A stretch of 58,915 nt of DNA from Caldithrix sp. Its GTDB lineage: Bacteria; KSB1; UBA2214; DYKH01. Position 1 is the stretch's first letter. Every line of letters begins with the position of its first letter. Location: NCBI GenBank assembly GCA_020722685.1, contig DYKH01000017.1:1-58915 (forward strand), in the 5' to 3' direction. The translations under genes were made by a program, and so were the position numbers. The notes below the pieces were generated by a model. It worked only from the letters and a program-made list of their open reading frames with translations, was not told where the DNA came from and made no database searches. Of this stretch, positions 23,917-32,556 are shown in pieces.

Positions 23917-25365
23917 TTACTTTGTAGGTTTCGATCCATGATTCCTCTGGTATTTTTGCATCAGTTCCGAAATGCCATCTTTGTGAACCATGTAAGCCAG
24001 TATCTTTAGCTTGATATAATCGCCGCGATAGAAGAAATAGCCCTTGAACTCGCCGCGCCAGGCTGTATCCCAGGAATCTTTGATGAGGAACCAATCATTT
24101 CCTTCGAACCGCTTATAACCGATGAGATGAACGCCGTGATCATCTTTGGTGGTTTTGTTGTAAAAACGAAATTCGCGGGAATTCTGATCGATGAATTCCG
24201 CCGGAATATCGAAGGTCGGGATGATTGCCAAATCATCGGGACCGTGATTGCCGGGCTCCGAAATATCGCCGGCAATTGCTAACGAATAACCTTTTTGAAT
24301 GGCGCTTTTAATGCCGTCATAAAAGTCGTCGAGCGGGACGTTGTAATAGTCCTTGCAGTGCCACCAGTTGTCCGGAACATCATAGGAATCCTGCGTCCAA
24401 AAGGGCACTTTTTTGAAGGACATAACAACAATATAGTCGTCCAGCGGCAGTTGCAGCACATTCGCCAAATACTCTTTCGGCGTCATCTGCCGGCCATCAA
24501 TTGTGATAATCTCCGGCGGTTTGCCCAGATAGCGATCCAAGATCAAACGGACATTGGCGATGACTTCGTCCTCATACCACAGCTTGTTGCTTTTGACAAA
24601 GTCGAGGTAGGTTTTGATTTCTGCTATCAGCCCGTCGTGGTCATACAGCTTGGCCCCGTCGACCAAGCCGGTATAATCTGCGGCCCGGACGGCACCGTAC
24701 TGCTTCATGCGCGCAATGACCGCGTTGTGCTGCGAGCCTTCGTCCACCAGCGAGTTCCCCTTTTCTTTGACAAAGCGACGCACTTTTTCCACGTACTCCC
24801 AATAGACGGTGAAGAGTCGTGACAGCTCAATCTTGCCGCGCCCTAAGCGAAAAAGCTCCGTTTCCAGCAAAGAAGTCGCAGAAAAGCACCAGCACATGCC
24901 GCTGGTGTCTTGGCGCACCGGAGGAAAATGAAAGACCGGATTGTACGCTTCTATGGAGCGCGGATGAGCAATTTGGGAGAAATCGAGGGTGAGGATGCTG
25001 TCCTCCTTGCCGCGAAATGTTCTTTCCTTTCTATAAACGGCAATGTCTCTCTGTGACCAATCACGGGGTGTCCTGCCGGTGCTGTCATTCCTGCCGGACA
25101 GAGCTTCAGCCCATTTTGCTCCCATGGCATGCAATTGTTCTCCTGTCCCGATGGCCGGCCAAAGAGTGGACATGGACATCCATTCGTCCCAGAGTGCAAT
25201 CAAGGGAACGGCCGGCTGGTAATGCAGCCAATACAAGGCACGCAGCGATTCCATCTCTTTCTCATGGCCGGGAACAAGGAAACGCGGAAAATCCTCGGGA
25301 ATGGTAGCCGCATTGAGTGCTGAGACAAAAAGCAGAGCCAGACAGACTCGCATAAGTCTTCTCAT
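23917..25365 (-). CDS. C1-family (bleomycin-hydrolase-like) cysteine peptidase, exported
   Basis: A 482-residue protein with an N-terminal signal sequence (MRRLMRVCLALLFVSALNAA) and a papain-like domain. The oxyanion Gln 152 and nucleophile Cys 158 are in RQDTSGMCWCFSATS. The catalytic His is in DDHGVHLIGYKR. The third residue lies in FLIKDSWDTAW, where Asp stands for the usual Asn. I recall KDS also in related bacterial C1 peptidases, so this may be a subfamily trait. The C-terminal GYFFYRGDYIKLKILAYMVHKD matches that subfamily. It probably feeds peptides to the dipeptidase gene 13 bp downstream. Confidence 0.86.
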   Translation of the reverse strand: MRRLMRVCLALLFVSALNAATIPEDFPRFLVPGHEKEMESLRALYWLHYQPAVPLIALWDEWMSMSTLWPAIGTGEQLHAMGAKWAEALSGRNDSTGRTPRDWSQRDIAVYRKERTFRGKEDSILTLDFSQIAHPRSIEAYNPVFHFPPVRQDTSGMCWCFSATSLLETELFRLGRGKIELSRLFTVYWEYVEKVRRFVKEKGNSLVDEGSQHNAVIARMKQYGAVRAADYTGLVDGAKLYDHDGLIAEIKTYLDFVKSNKLWYEDEVIANVRLILDRYLGKPPEIITIDGRQMTPKEYLANVLQLPLDDYIVVMSFKKVPFWTQDSYDVPDNWWHCKDYYNVPLDDFYDGIKSAIQKGYSLAIAGDISEPGNHGPDDLAIIPTFDIPAEFIDQNSREFRFYNKTTKDDHGVHLIGYKRFEGNDWFLIKDSWDTAWRGEFKGYFFYRGDYIKLKILAYMVHKDGISELMQKYQRNHGSKPTK

Positions 25366-25483
25366 TTTGAGATCCTCATCATTTTGGTGAAATCATCGGT
25401 GACTACCTCAGACCATTGGCCTAAACCATCGAGCCTGATTGATCGGAATGGGCGAACACCTCGTTTTGGCTCGTTGACGGCCA

Positions 25484-25512
25484 ATATTAAGAAAAAGCCA
25501 AACCACCTGCAA
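25484..25512 (-). promoter_or_regulatory. Predicted promoter of the peptidase pair
   Basis: Minus strand TTGCAG (25507-25512), a 17-bp T-rich spacer and TAATAT (25484-25489), about 120 bp before the C1 peptidase start. It shares the CCCTTGCA...GGTTTGG...TTTTT layout with the promoter at 21982-22010. Confidence 0.55.
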
Positions 25513-25661
25513 GGGGAAAAACTGGAGATAATGGAGATTATGCGATACGGATAAACAAGTCTGCGGGCAGAAACTCACGTACGGAAGGGAAAACGGCATT
25601 GACTTCCGAACGCTGCAAGACTCGCCGGTCACGGCACTTGTTGACAATTCAAAATTGCACG

Positions 25662-25724
25662 TTGAAAATTGGCTGTCAGAAACGGGCAATAGTCAATGTT
25701 CAACGTTCAATGGCCAATTTTCAA
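25662..25724. repeat. Inverted repeat TTGAAAATTGGC / GCCAATTTTCAA
   Basis: Perfect 12-bp arms at 25662-25673 and 25713-25724 are separated by 39 bp, between the divergent peptidase and iron-regulator transcription units. It could be a regulator site pair or a small palindromic repeat. Confidence 0.5.
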
Positions 25725-25746
25725 TTGGAAAGCGTCAACAAAGACC

Positions 25747-25775
25747 TTGATTTTCTCCCCGAATCTCAATAAATT
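25747..25775 (+). promoter_or_regulatory. Predicted promoter of the regulator-feoA-feoB operon
   Basis: TTGATT (25747-25752), a 17-bp spacer and TAAATT (25770-25775). The expected start of transcription falls about 25782, on the edge of the palindromic operator. Confidence 0.5.
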
Positions 25776-25781
25776 CGCCCG

Positions 25782-25808
25782 CCAAACAAAGTTTGGTTCA
25801 CCAAACTT
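25782..25808 (+). promoter_or_regulatory. Palindromic operator of the iron regulator operon
   Basis: A perfect palindrome AAGTTTGGTTCACCAAACTT spans 25789-25808, and a second overlapping one (CCAAAC-AAA-GTTTGG) spans 25782-25796. The site therefore contains CCAAAC, GTTTGG, CCAAAC in alternating orientation. It lies directly after the -10 box and 46 bp before the DtxR-like start, the place for autorepression by a metal-bound dimer. Confidence 0.65.
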
Positions 25809-25854
25809 GACCGACAATGTTTCCGGTTTTGCCGTAAGAGAATGGAATCAATCG

Positions 25855-26352
25855 ATGGAATTAGCTCACGGCACCACCACGCAAGAGTACGTGGAAGTCA
25901 TTCACGAGCTGGAGCGCGCCAAAAAAGTAGCTCGGGTTAAAGACATCGCCGAAAGACGGGGGGTTACCAGATCGAGCGTCTCCCTGGTGCTCAATCAACT
26001 CGTGAAGAAGGAGCTGATCACTCACGAGCAATACGGCCACGTCACGCTTACAGAAAGCGGCCAAAGCTTGGCCAATAGTCTGGAGAGGCGCCATCGTATC
26101 ATCAAAGGATTTCTGGCAAGCGTCCTTGGACTTCCCGAATCGGTGGCAGAAATCGATGCCTGCAAGCTGGAGCACCACGTGAGCGATGAAAGTCTGGCGG
26201 CTCTTGTGCGCTTCCTGTCCTTCATCGAAAACTGCCCGCACATCGCGCAGTCCACCATGCCCTTTTTTGCAGCGAACTGCACCTATGTTCTCGGCGCCGA
26301 CCACTGCAAAAAGTGCACCTGGCGAAAGACTGGGAACGCTGAGACTGAATGA
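25855..26352 (+). CDS. DtxR/MntR-like metal-dependent transcriptional regulator
   Basis: A 165-residue regulator. The N-terminal winged helix is typical (QEYVEVIHELERAKKVARVK, DIAERRGVTRSSVSLVLNQL, VTLTESGQSLANSLERRHRI). The dimerisation and metal-binding segment follows (LGLPESVAEIDACKLEHHVS), with candidate ligands Cys, Glu and His in CKLEHHVS. A Cys-rich end (FFAANCTYVLGADHCKKC) is an extra possible metal site. I take ATG 25855; the frame is open upstream but reads non-family sequence. Being first in an operon with feoAB, it probably represses ferrous iron uptake when Fe(II) is sufficient. Confidence 0.88.
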   Translation: MELAHGTTTQEYVEVIHELERAKKVARVKDIAERRGVTRSSVSLVLNQLVKKELITHEQYGHVTLTESGQSLANSLERRHRIIKGFLASVLGLPESVAEIDACKLEHHVSDESLAALVRFLSFIENCPHIAQSTMPFFAANCTYVLGADHCKKCTWRKTGNAETE

Positions 26353-26429
26353 CGAAGCAACGCATCGCTCGGCACAAGCAGATAGTCAACCCTTCATGAA
26401 TAGTTATGTCTGTCAGGATCAATCCTCAA

Positions 26430-26672
26430 ATGACATTGGATATGATACCTCCTCAACAAAAGGTTCGGGTGAAACAAATAGTAGGCGGTTGGGGAATCCG
26501 CCAGCGCTTAAGCCAACTGAGCTTGCACATCAACGATACCATTCTGGTCAAGCGCAATGCCGCCTTCGGCGGTCCGATCCTGATTTCCAACGGCAACTCC
26601 GATGTCGCCATCGGCCGTGCCATGGCCCGCAGAATCATTGTGACCCTGCCCGATGATACCGATGTCAAATAA
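26430..26672 (+). CDS. feoA: FeoA, ferrous iron transport accessory protein
   Basis: An 80-residue SH3-like protein: MTLDMIPPQQKVRVKQIVGG, RQRLSQLSLHINDTILVKRNAAFGGPILIS, IGRAMARRIIV. It matches the usual start of FeoA at Met 26430; an upstream in-frame ATG at 26406 adds eight residues. FeoA assists FeoB function by an incompletely settled mechanism. It lies 77 bp after the regulator and overlaps the feoB start by 20 bp. Confidence 0.88.
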   Translation: MTLDMIPPQQKVRVKQIVGGWGIRQRLSQLSLHINDTILVKRNAAFGGPILISNGNSDVAIGRAMARRIIVTLPDDTDVK

Positions 26673-28635
26673 GCGGGATGTATTAGATTACCCACCTCTC
26701 AGCGATTTAACCCATCCGCAAATAGTCCTTGTCGGCCAGCCCAATTGTGGAAAGAGCACCTTATTCAACAAGGTCGCCGGTTACCGGTCCATTTCCACCA
26801 ATTTCCCCGGCGCGACCGTTGAGTTCGTTCGCAGCCACGTTCGGCTCGATGGTCAAACTTTTGACTTGGTAGATCTGCCAGGAATTTATTCGCTCACGTC
26901 GCTGGGCAGCAGCGCCGGTGAAACGGAAAAGTTCCTGCTCACGCAGCCAATCGATCTCATTATCAACGTCGCGGATGCTTCCGTTCTCAGTCGCAGTCTG
27001 GAGTTGACTTTGCAGCTCTTGGAGCTTGGCATCCCCATGATCGTTTGCCTGAACATGATGGACGAGGCAGCCCGCAAAGGTATTGTCCTCAACATCAGCA
27101 GGCTCGCCCAAATACTGCACGTACCGGTCGTGGGTACCACCGCATCCAAAGGTCAGGGAATCGATGAGCTCTTTTCCCAGTCTTTTCGCCTGATCCAATC
27201 ACCGAAGATTGCCGACCCGTTGCCTCTCAGTAAACACGTCGAGGATGTCATTACCGACCTGCAAATCACGCTGCAGTCTAAACTGAATAGCCAATTCCTT
27301 CATAATACCCGTTTGATCGCCACGAAGCTTTTGGAGCAAGATCCCTTCTTTCAAGCTCAAGTCCGCGAAATAGACAGCGGATTGGATGAGCAAATCGCTG
27401 TTCTAAAGCAGCGTCTGGCCGATGCGCACGGCCAGCCGGCAGATATGGTCATCTCTGCTGATCGGCACGCATTGGCAATGCGGCTCTTTGAGGAAGCTGC
27501 AATTGTCCAGCATGCGCACAAATCTTGGCGGGACAGAATCGACGATTTCCTGATGCACCCCATCGCCGGCTATCTTTTTATGATCGCTTTTCTCTATGTT
27601 TTTTTCGCCGGTATCTTTCAAATCGGCGCCAAGATCGAGCAACCCATCTTGGAATTCTTCCAAGCCAATCTTTCCGCGATCGCAGCCAAACTCACCAATC
27701 ATACCTTCATCTACCACGTCGTCAGCGGAATATGGCAAGGTCTTGCCGGCGGCATCGCCATCGTGCTGCCGTATCTCTTGCCCTTTCTGTTAGGAATGGC
27801 GCTCATCGAGGATGTGGGATATCTGCCGCGCATTGCCTTTTTGATGGACAGCTTTATGCACAAGATCGGTTTGCACGGAACGAGTGTCATCCCCGGCATT
27901 CTTGGCTACGGCTGCAGCGTGCCAGCGGTAATGGCAACGCGAATTCTCTCCAGTCCCAGGGATCGCTTCATCGCCTCAGTCATTGCCATCTTGGTTCCCT
28001 GTTCGGCGAGAATGACCGTCATCTTTGGGCTGGTCGGCTTTTATTTAGGCGGGACTGTGGCCCTGGGACTCTACTTATTTAATGTGGTCGTGATCGCCTT
28101 GGTCGGCAAAGGTTTATCCAAGCTCTATCCGGAAGATACGCCCGGCATGATCATGGAAATGCCTTCCTATCAAGTACCAAGCTTTAAGGTCATTCTGGCA
28201 AAAACCTGGCTGCGCATGAAAGACTTTATTCTCATTGCCTGGCCGCTGCTTATCGTTGGTAGCGCGGTCTTGAGTTTGGCCGAATGGTATCATTTGGACA
28301 AAGTGGTGAACACCCTGCTTAGCCCATTGACCTATGTTTTAGGACTGCCTGCGCAGATCGGCACCACTTTGATCTTTGGCGTGCTGCGCAAGGAGCTGTC
28401 CATGCTCATGCTTTTGCAGGCCATCGGCACGACGGACGTGGCTTCGGTGCTGTCGACAAGTCAGATTTTGGTTTTCACCTTGTTCGTGGTCTTTTATTTC
28501 CCATGCGTTGCCACGTTTGGCGTTCTGGCAAAAGAAGTCGGCATGCGCAAAGCTCTGTTGGCCTCCGCTATGACGACTATGATTGCTTTGATTGTGGCTT
28601 TGTTGGCAAGGGGATTGGCTCCATTCATACTCTGA
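26653..28635 (+). CDS. feoB: FeoB, ferrous iron transporter
   Basis: Imports Fe(II) across the inner membrane. The 660-residue protein has an N-terminal G domain: G1 GQPNCGKST, switch region TNFPGATVEF, G3 DLPGIYSL and a G4 in LNMMDEA. A helical GDI-like spacer and a membrane core of about eight segments follow. The core carries the first Gate (PYLLPFLLGMALIEDVGYLPR and GYGCSVPAVMATR) and the second Gate with PCSARM. The usual G4 NxxD is NMMD. GQPNCGKS replaces the more common GNPNCGKT. The start may instead be Met4 (26662). It is about 100 residues shorter than E. coli FeoB, as in many short forms. Confidence 0.95.
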   Translation: MIPMSNKRDVLDYPPLSDLTHPQIVLVGQPNCGKSTLFNKVAGYRSISTNFPGATVEFVRSHVRLDGQTFDLVDLPGIYSLTSLGSSAGETEKFLLTQPIDLIINVADASVLSRSLELTLQLLELGIPMIVCLNMMDEAARKGIVLNISRLAQILHVPVVGTTASKGQGIDELFSQSFRLIQSPKIADPLPLSKHVEDVITDLQITLQSKLNSQFLHNTRLIATKLLEQDPFFQAQVREIDSGLDEQIAVLKQRLADAHGQPADMVISADRHALAMRLFEEAAIVQHAHKSWRDRIDDFLMHPIAGYLFMIAFLYVFFAGIFQIGAKIEQPILEFFQANLSAIAAKLTNHTFIYHVVSGIWQGLAGGIAIVLPYLLPFLLGMALIEDVGYLPRIAFLMDSFMHKIGLHGTSVIPGILGYGCSVPAVMATRILSSPRDRFIASVIAILVPCSARMTVIFGLVGFYLGGTVALGLYLFNVVVIALVGKGLSKLYPEDTPGMIMEMPSYQVPSFKVILAKTWLRMKDFILIAWPLLIVGSAVLSLAEWYHLDKVVNTLLSPLTYVLGLPAQIGTTLIFGVLRKELSMLMLLQAIGTTDVASVLSTSQILVFTLFVVFYFPCVATFGVLAKEVGMRKALLASAMTTMIALIVALLARGLAPFIL

Positions 28636-28697
28636 AGCAAGTGACAGAGGCTTTTTGGCACCAAGGCGCCAAGCCACGCAGCTCATTACGTCAGGTG

Positions 28698-28728
28698 TTT
28701 AGGCTGTGAGCTGTTAGGCTGTAGGCCT
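28698..28728 (+). repeat. Array F of TAGGCTGT-type repeats, 3' of feoB
   Basis: TTTAGGCTGTGAGCTGTTAG and the following GCTGTAGGCC are made of 7- and 8-bp units. A weaker echo (GGCTGTAGGCCGGTAGGC) lies at 28772-28791. It has the same orientation as feoB, about 60 bp after its stop. The family recurs at 32372-32443 and 32494-32556. Confidence 0.65.
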
Positions 28729-28907
28729 GAGTGTAAGACTGACAGGCAACGTCGCCCATGGGCCGGGTATTGGGGCTGTAGGCCGGTAGGCGGTGAGCTT
28801 CTGGTTGTGAAATTAGCAGGCACCATCTGCCACGCTGGTCATCGCTTTTGGGGCAGCCGAAATAGATATTCTTACAACAACATTGATAGCAAAGGAGAAC
28901 TCACTAC

Positions 28908-31301
28908 ATGACGACCTCTCGCTCCACGCCGGTCATTTTGTACATCTTGGTCCTGCTCGGTACCGGCTACGCGCAGTACGGAAGAATTGAGGGCAATGTC
29001 ATCGATCATCGAACAAAGTCGCCGCTTTTTGGAGCGAACATTTTCGTCACAGGAGCTGGACTGGGTTCTGCGAGCAATGCCAGGGGTGAGTTTAGCATCG
29101 ACAATGTGCCAACTGGCGAACAGCAAGTCCGTATTTCATTTGTCGGCTACAAAACGGAGAGCAAGATTGTCAAGATAGCAACGGGAATGTCGGTGGAGTT
29201 GCAAATAGCTCTGCAACCAACCGCCATCCCGCAAATCGAAGTGGTTGTTACCAGCGAAAAATATGAAAAGCAATTGCGCAATGTTTCGCTACCTTTGAGT
29301 GTTGTCCAAAAAGAAAGGATTGATGAGACCTCCCCGACGACCGTAGCAAACGCGCTGGAAGCTGAGCCGGGCATTGCTCTGGCAAGAGACGGCATTTGGG
29401 GCACGCACGTGAGCATTCGCGGATTAAGCAAGACCAACGTCGTTACTTTGGTAGACGGCAATCGCGTGGACACCGCCACAGACTTGGCAGCGGGCTTGTC
29501 GCTGGTGGATGTCAATGACGTGCAACGGATCGAGGTCATCAAAGGAGCTGCTTCTTCTCTTTACGGAACGGGAGCCGTTGGCGGGGTCATCAATATTATC
29601 ACCAAAGACGGCTGGTATGGAGACAAGTTTTATGCGAACACGTTGCTGCAAGGTGGCTATGCCTCGGCGAACAACGGCGGCGTGGGTTACGCGACGGTCA
29701 ATCTTGGAGCCTCAAGCTGGTATTTCAAACTGAGCGGCCTGCGACGCAGCGCCGGAAATACCAAGACGCCAGAAGGAACGTTGGCGAACAGTCAATATAA
29801 GGACGACAATCTTTCCGCAAGAATCGGCCTCAAGCCGCAGCAAAACCATGAAGTGCGTCTGAATTATCAGCGCTATTACGCTGAGGACGTTGGCATTCCG
29901 GGAGGCTATCCCCTGTTTCCGAACAACGCAGATGTCCGCTATCCGCAAGAAAAGCGGGAAATGTTCGGCGCGGAATATGTCATTAAACAGTTGTCTGCTT
30001 CCTTTGCACGATTGACCTTCAAATACTATTTGCAGAACATCCTGCGCGACACCGAGAACATTCCGCATACGGTGCAGAACGTACCGGCGAACGGCGGTCA
30101 GCCGGCTAAGCGGATCAGCGTGCTGCGAATTAATCCTGGTGCCACCCATGATTTGCAGGGCGTCCAGACCCAGAGTGATTGGATCATAGGCGGGCGGCAG
30201 CATTTGATCTTGGGCATCGATATTTGGCAAAAGGACTTGGACGGCTATCGTACCCGTGAGACGAAGATCGAGGTGCTGAACCCGGCCGATGGCTCGGTCA
30301 AGCAAACAATTAGCAAAACGATTGGCGAGCAGCCGTTGCCCAAAGCTTTTTATCGCAGCATGGGAGTTTTCGGTCAGGATGAAATTTTGCTACTCAGGAA
30401 TCGTCTCACTTTCATTCTCGGCGGGCGCATCGACCAGATAGACGTGGAGAACGAGAAGGCTCTCAATCCGGTCTATGAGATAACCGATGGCGTGCGTAAC
30501 GATTCCCCGGCTAATCAAAAAGTGCTGTGGAATCCAAGCCGGGCGGATGATCGTTCCTGGAGCGGAAACGTCGGCCTTGTCTTGCAGGCGAGCCAAAGCT
30601 TGAGCTTTACTATCACAACCGCAAAATCATTTCGCTCGCCTTATCTGGAAGAGCGTTACCAGTACATCGACTTGGGCAACCTGGTCAAAATCGGCGATCC
30701 GAATCTCAAGCCCGAACGCAGTTTCTTTGGCGACTTGGGCGTTCGCTATTACTTGTCGGCCTTTGCTTTTTCCGGCAATGTGTTTATCAACAAGCTTAAG
30801 GACATGGTCGTGGAGGTGCCGTCGACGTTCGAAGGTCGCCCGGCGCTCAAAAAGGCTAATGTTGGCTCTGCGCATCTCTATGGCTTTGATGCCAGGGCCG
30901 ATTTTCAACCGTTTTCAGGTGTCGGCCTTTATGGAAGTGCTTCATTCGTTCGCGGTGAGGACACGTATACTGACAAACCGTTACCGCTAATCTCTCCGCT
31001 CAATGGACGCTTGGGCGTCACGTCCAATTTTGGCCGGTATCTTTCCATCGAATTCGCCGCCACGATGTTTGCCGACCAAAATCGTGTAGCCCAGGGGGAG
31101 TTGAAAACTCCGGGCTATTCTTATTTTGAGTTTTACGCCAGCATCAAATCGTTGGCCTGGTGGAATCTGCGCAGCAGTTTTTATTTCGGCATCGAAAATC
31201 TGACAAACAAATCGTACCGCAATCATTTGGCTACCAATCGAGGCTTCATCACCGCCGAGCCCGGAAGGAATTTCTTTTTCAAGTGGCAGGTGGAAATTTA
31301 G
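28908..31301 (+). CDS. TonB-dependent outer-membrane receptor
   Basis: A 797-residue receptor with a signal peptide (VILYILVLLGTGYAQ). Residues about 24-112 form a carboxypeptidase-regulatory-like domain (IEGNVIDHRTKSPLFGANIF ... IDNVPTGEQQVRISFVGY). The plug domain follows (residues about 120-225: TTVANALEAEPGI, VSIRGLSKTNVVTLVDGNRV, IEVIKGAASSLYGTGAVGGVINIIT), then a long barrel ending FFFKWQVEI. The substrate is unknown. Its position 270 bp after feoB, in the same direction, makes a siderophore or other iron complex plausible but not shown. RBS AAGGAG precedes the start. Confidence 0.92.
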   Translation: MTTSRSTPVILYILVLLGTGYAQYGRIEGNVIDHRTKSPLFGANIFVTGAGLGSASNARGEFSIDNVPTGEQQVRISFVGYKTESKIVKIATGMSVELQIALQPTAIPQIEVVVTSEKYEKQLRNVSLPLSVVQKERIDETSPTTVANALEAEPGIALARDGIWGTHVSIRGLSKTNVVTLVDGNRVDTATDLAAGLSLVDVNDVQRIEVIKGAASSLYGTGAVGGVINIITKDGWYGDKFYANTLLQGGYASANNGGVGYATVNLGASSWYFKLSGLRRSAGNTKTPEGTLANSQYKDDNLSARIGLKPQQNHEVRLNYQRYYAEDVGIPGGYPLFPNNADVRYPQEKREMFGAEYVIKQLSASFARLTFKYYLQNILRDTENIPHTVQNVPANGGQPAKRISVLRINPGATHDLQGVQTQSDWIIGGRQHLILGIDIWQKDLDGYRTRETKIEVLNPADGSVKQTISKTIGEQPLPKAFYRSMGVFGQDEILLLRNRLTFILGGRIDQIDVENEKALNPVYEITDGVRNDSPANQKVLWNPSRADDRSWSGNVGLVLQASQSLSFTITTAKSFRSPYLEERYQYIDLGNLVKIGDPNLKPERSFFGDLGVRYYLSAFAFSGNVFINKLKDMVVEVPSTFEGRPALKKANVGSAHLYGFDARADFQPFSGVGLYGSASFVRGEDTYTDKPLPLISPLNGRLGVTSNFGRYLSIEFAATMFADQNRVAQGELKTPGYSYFEFYASIKSLAWWNLRSSFYFGIENLTNKSYRNHLATNRGFITAEPGRNFFFKWQVEI

Positions 31302-31416
31302 TCAATAGGCTGAACGCAAAACGAATGGCTTTTGGTAGTATAGAGCAGCCGCTAACGCATTTAGAAGGTTCATCGCGAAACAATACCGAACAGGGGAGAA
31401 AAGGAGCATTACATCA

Positions 31417-32364
31417 ATGGGACTATTTGGCGGAAAGAAAAAGGCAGAGGAGCGAGTCATCCAAGCGGAACGGCGGCCCAATGCGGCTGTCCTTCCGCCG
31501 AGGCCGGCGCCGGCGTTCGAGGGCATGAACAACTATATCATCCTCATTCTGGACAGTTGCCGCTATGACACGTTTATGGCCGCGCAGCCCAAGGCCATGT
31601 TGAAGCTCGGCGCCGTTGAGCTTCGTTACTCCTATTCTTCCTGGACCGCTCCCTCCCACTACAATCTGCTGATGGGCTTGCTGCCGCACTCCAGCCCAGC
31701 ACATGTTTATGCCTCGGAGTACTACAAAAAGGATTTCATCAAGTTCAATGAGCGGTTCGGTGCAAAGAATTTCGAGTTCAAAAATCTACTGCCGCAACTC
31801 TACATGCCTCCGTTTATGCGCAACAAGCTGGGATACAAAACCCAGGCCATGGTGTCGCTGCCGGTGCTCAATCCCAAGACGCCCATCAACGTGGGCTTTG
31901 ACAAATTCAAGCTGATGGATAAGCATAACGACATGGCGGCCATGCTCAACGAGATGGAATTCTCCCCGGATTACCCTTCTTTTTATCTCCTCAATGTCGG
32001 CGAGACCCACTATCCTTACGCCCTACCCGATGAGCCGGAGGATCAATGGCCGAGAATCCACGGCGTGCATGGAGTCTTTAAGCATTTGGACGATCATGTT
32101 GTGGGAGGGAAACTGTTGGAAGAGGAACAGGCCAAATTCTTCGATCAGGGCAAGCTCGATGAATTGCGACAGCGCCAGATTTCGGCGGTGCAATATTTGG
32201 ACGGAGTGGTTCAGCGTCTATTCGATATGGTACCTAAAAACACCTACATCACCATCACTTCGGATCACGGCGAGCTGTTTGGGGAAGAAGGCTATTTTGG
32301 TCATGGTCCCATCATGCACCAAAAGGTTTTCGAGGTGCCGTTTGTAGAGGGGAAGATCCGATGA
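31417..32364 (+). CDS. Alkaline-phosphatase-superfamily (sulfatase-like) protein
   Basis: A 315-residue metal-dependent hydrolase domain. N-terminal metal and nucleophile motifs are YIILILDSCRYDTF and SSWTAPSHYNLLMGLLPHSS, where Thr or Ser would be the nucleophile. The C-terminal metal motif is TITSDHGELFGEEGYFGHG. There is no signal peptide; the N-terminus is Lys/Glu-rich, so it looks cytoplasmic. There is no CxPxR sulfatase signature, so phosphodiesterase or phosphatase activity is more likely than sulfatase. It follows the receptor gene by 115 bp. Confidence 0.8.
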   Translation: MGLFGGKKKAEERVIQAERRPNAAVLPPRPAPAFEGMNNYIILILDSCRYDTFMAAQPKAMLKLGAVELRYSYSSWTAPSHYNLLMGLLPHSSPAHVYASEYYKKDFIKFNERFGAKNFEFKNLLPQLYMPPFMRNKLGYKTQAMVSLPVLNPKTPINVGFDKFKLMDKHNDMAAMLNEMEFSPDYPSFYLLNVGETHYPYALPDEPEDQWPRIHGVHGVFKHLDDHVVGGKLLEEEQAKFFDQGKLDELRQRQISAVQYLDGVVQRLFDMVPKNTYITITSDHGELFGEEGYFGHGPIMHQKVFEVPFVEGKIR

Positions 32365-32371
32365 AAGGGGA

Positions 32372-32443
32372 TTAAGTTGTAGACGATTAGGCTGTAGGCT
32401 GTTGGGAACAGGCTGTTAGGCTGTAGGCTGTTAGACTGTAGCC
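32372..32443 (+). repeat. Array G of TAGGCTGT-type repeats, 3' of the phosphatase-like gene
   Basis: Tandem 7/8-bp units: TTAGGCTGTAGGCTGTTGGG, then AACAGGCTGTTAGGCTGTAG, then GCTGTTAGACTGTAGCC. It starts 8 bp after the stop codon and is oriented with that gene. Confidence 0.8.
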
Positions 32444-32493
32444 GAACTCAATCTCCGGAAATTCCCTCTAAACTGACTGAGCGGATACTTCCT

Positions 32494-32556
32494 GCCTACA
32501 GCTTAACAGTCTACAGCCTATCGTCAAACAGGCTGACAGTCTGACCACCTACAGCT
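32494..32556 (-). repeat. Array H of TAGGCTGT-type repeats, 3' of the cytochrome gene
   Basis: Read on the minus strand it gives TTAAGCTGTAGG ... GATAGGCTGTAGACTG ... TTAAGCTGTAGGC, so it is oriented with the cytochrome gene. The cytochrome stop codon (TAG at 32549-32551) is itself part of a repeat unit. Arrays G and H face each other between convergent genes and can pair as a large imperfect hairpin. Confidence 0.75.
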
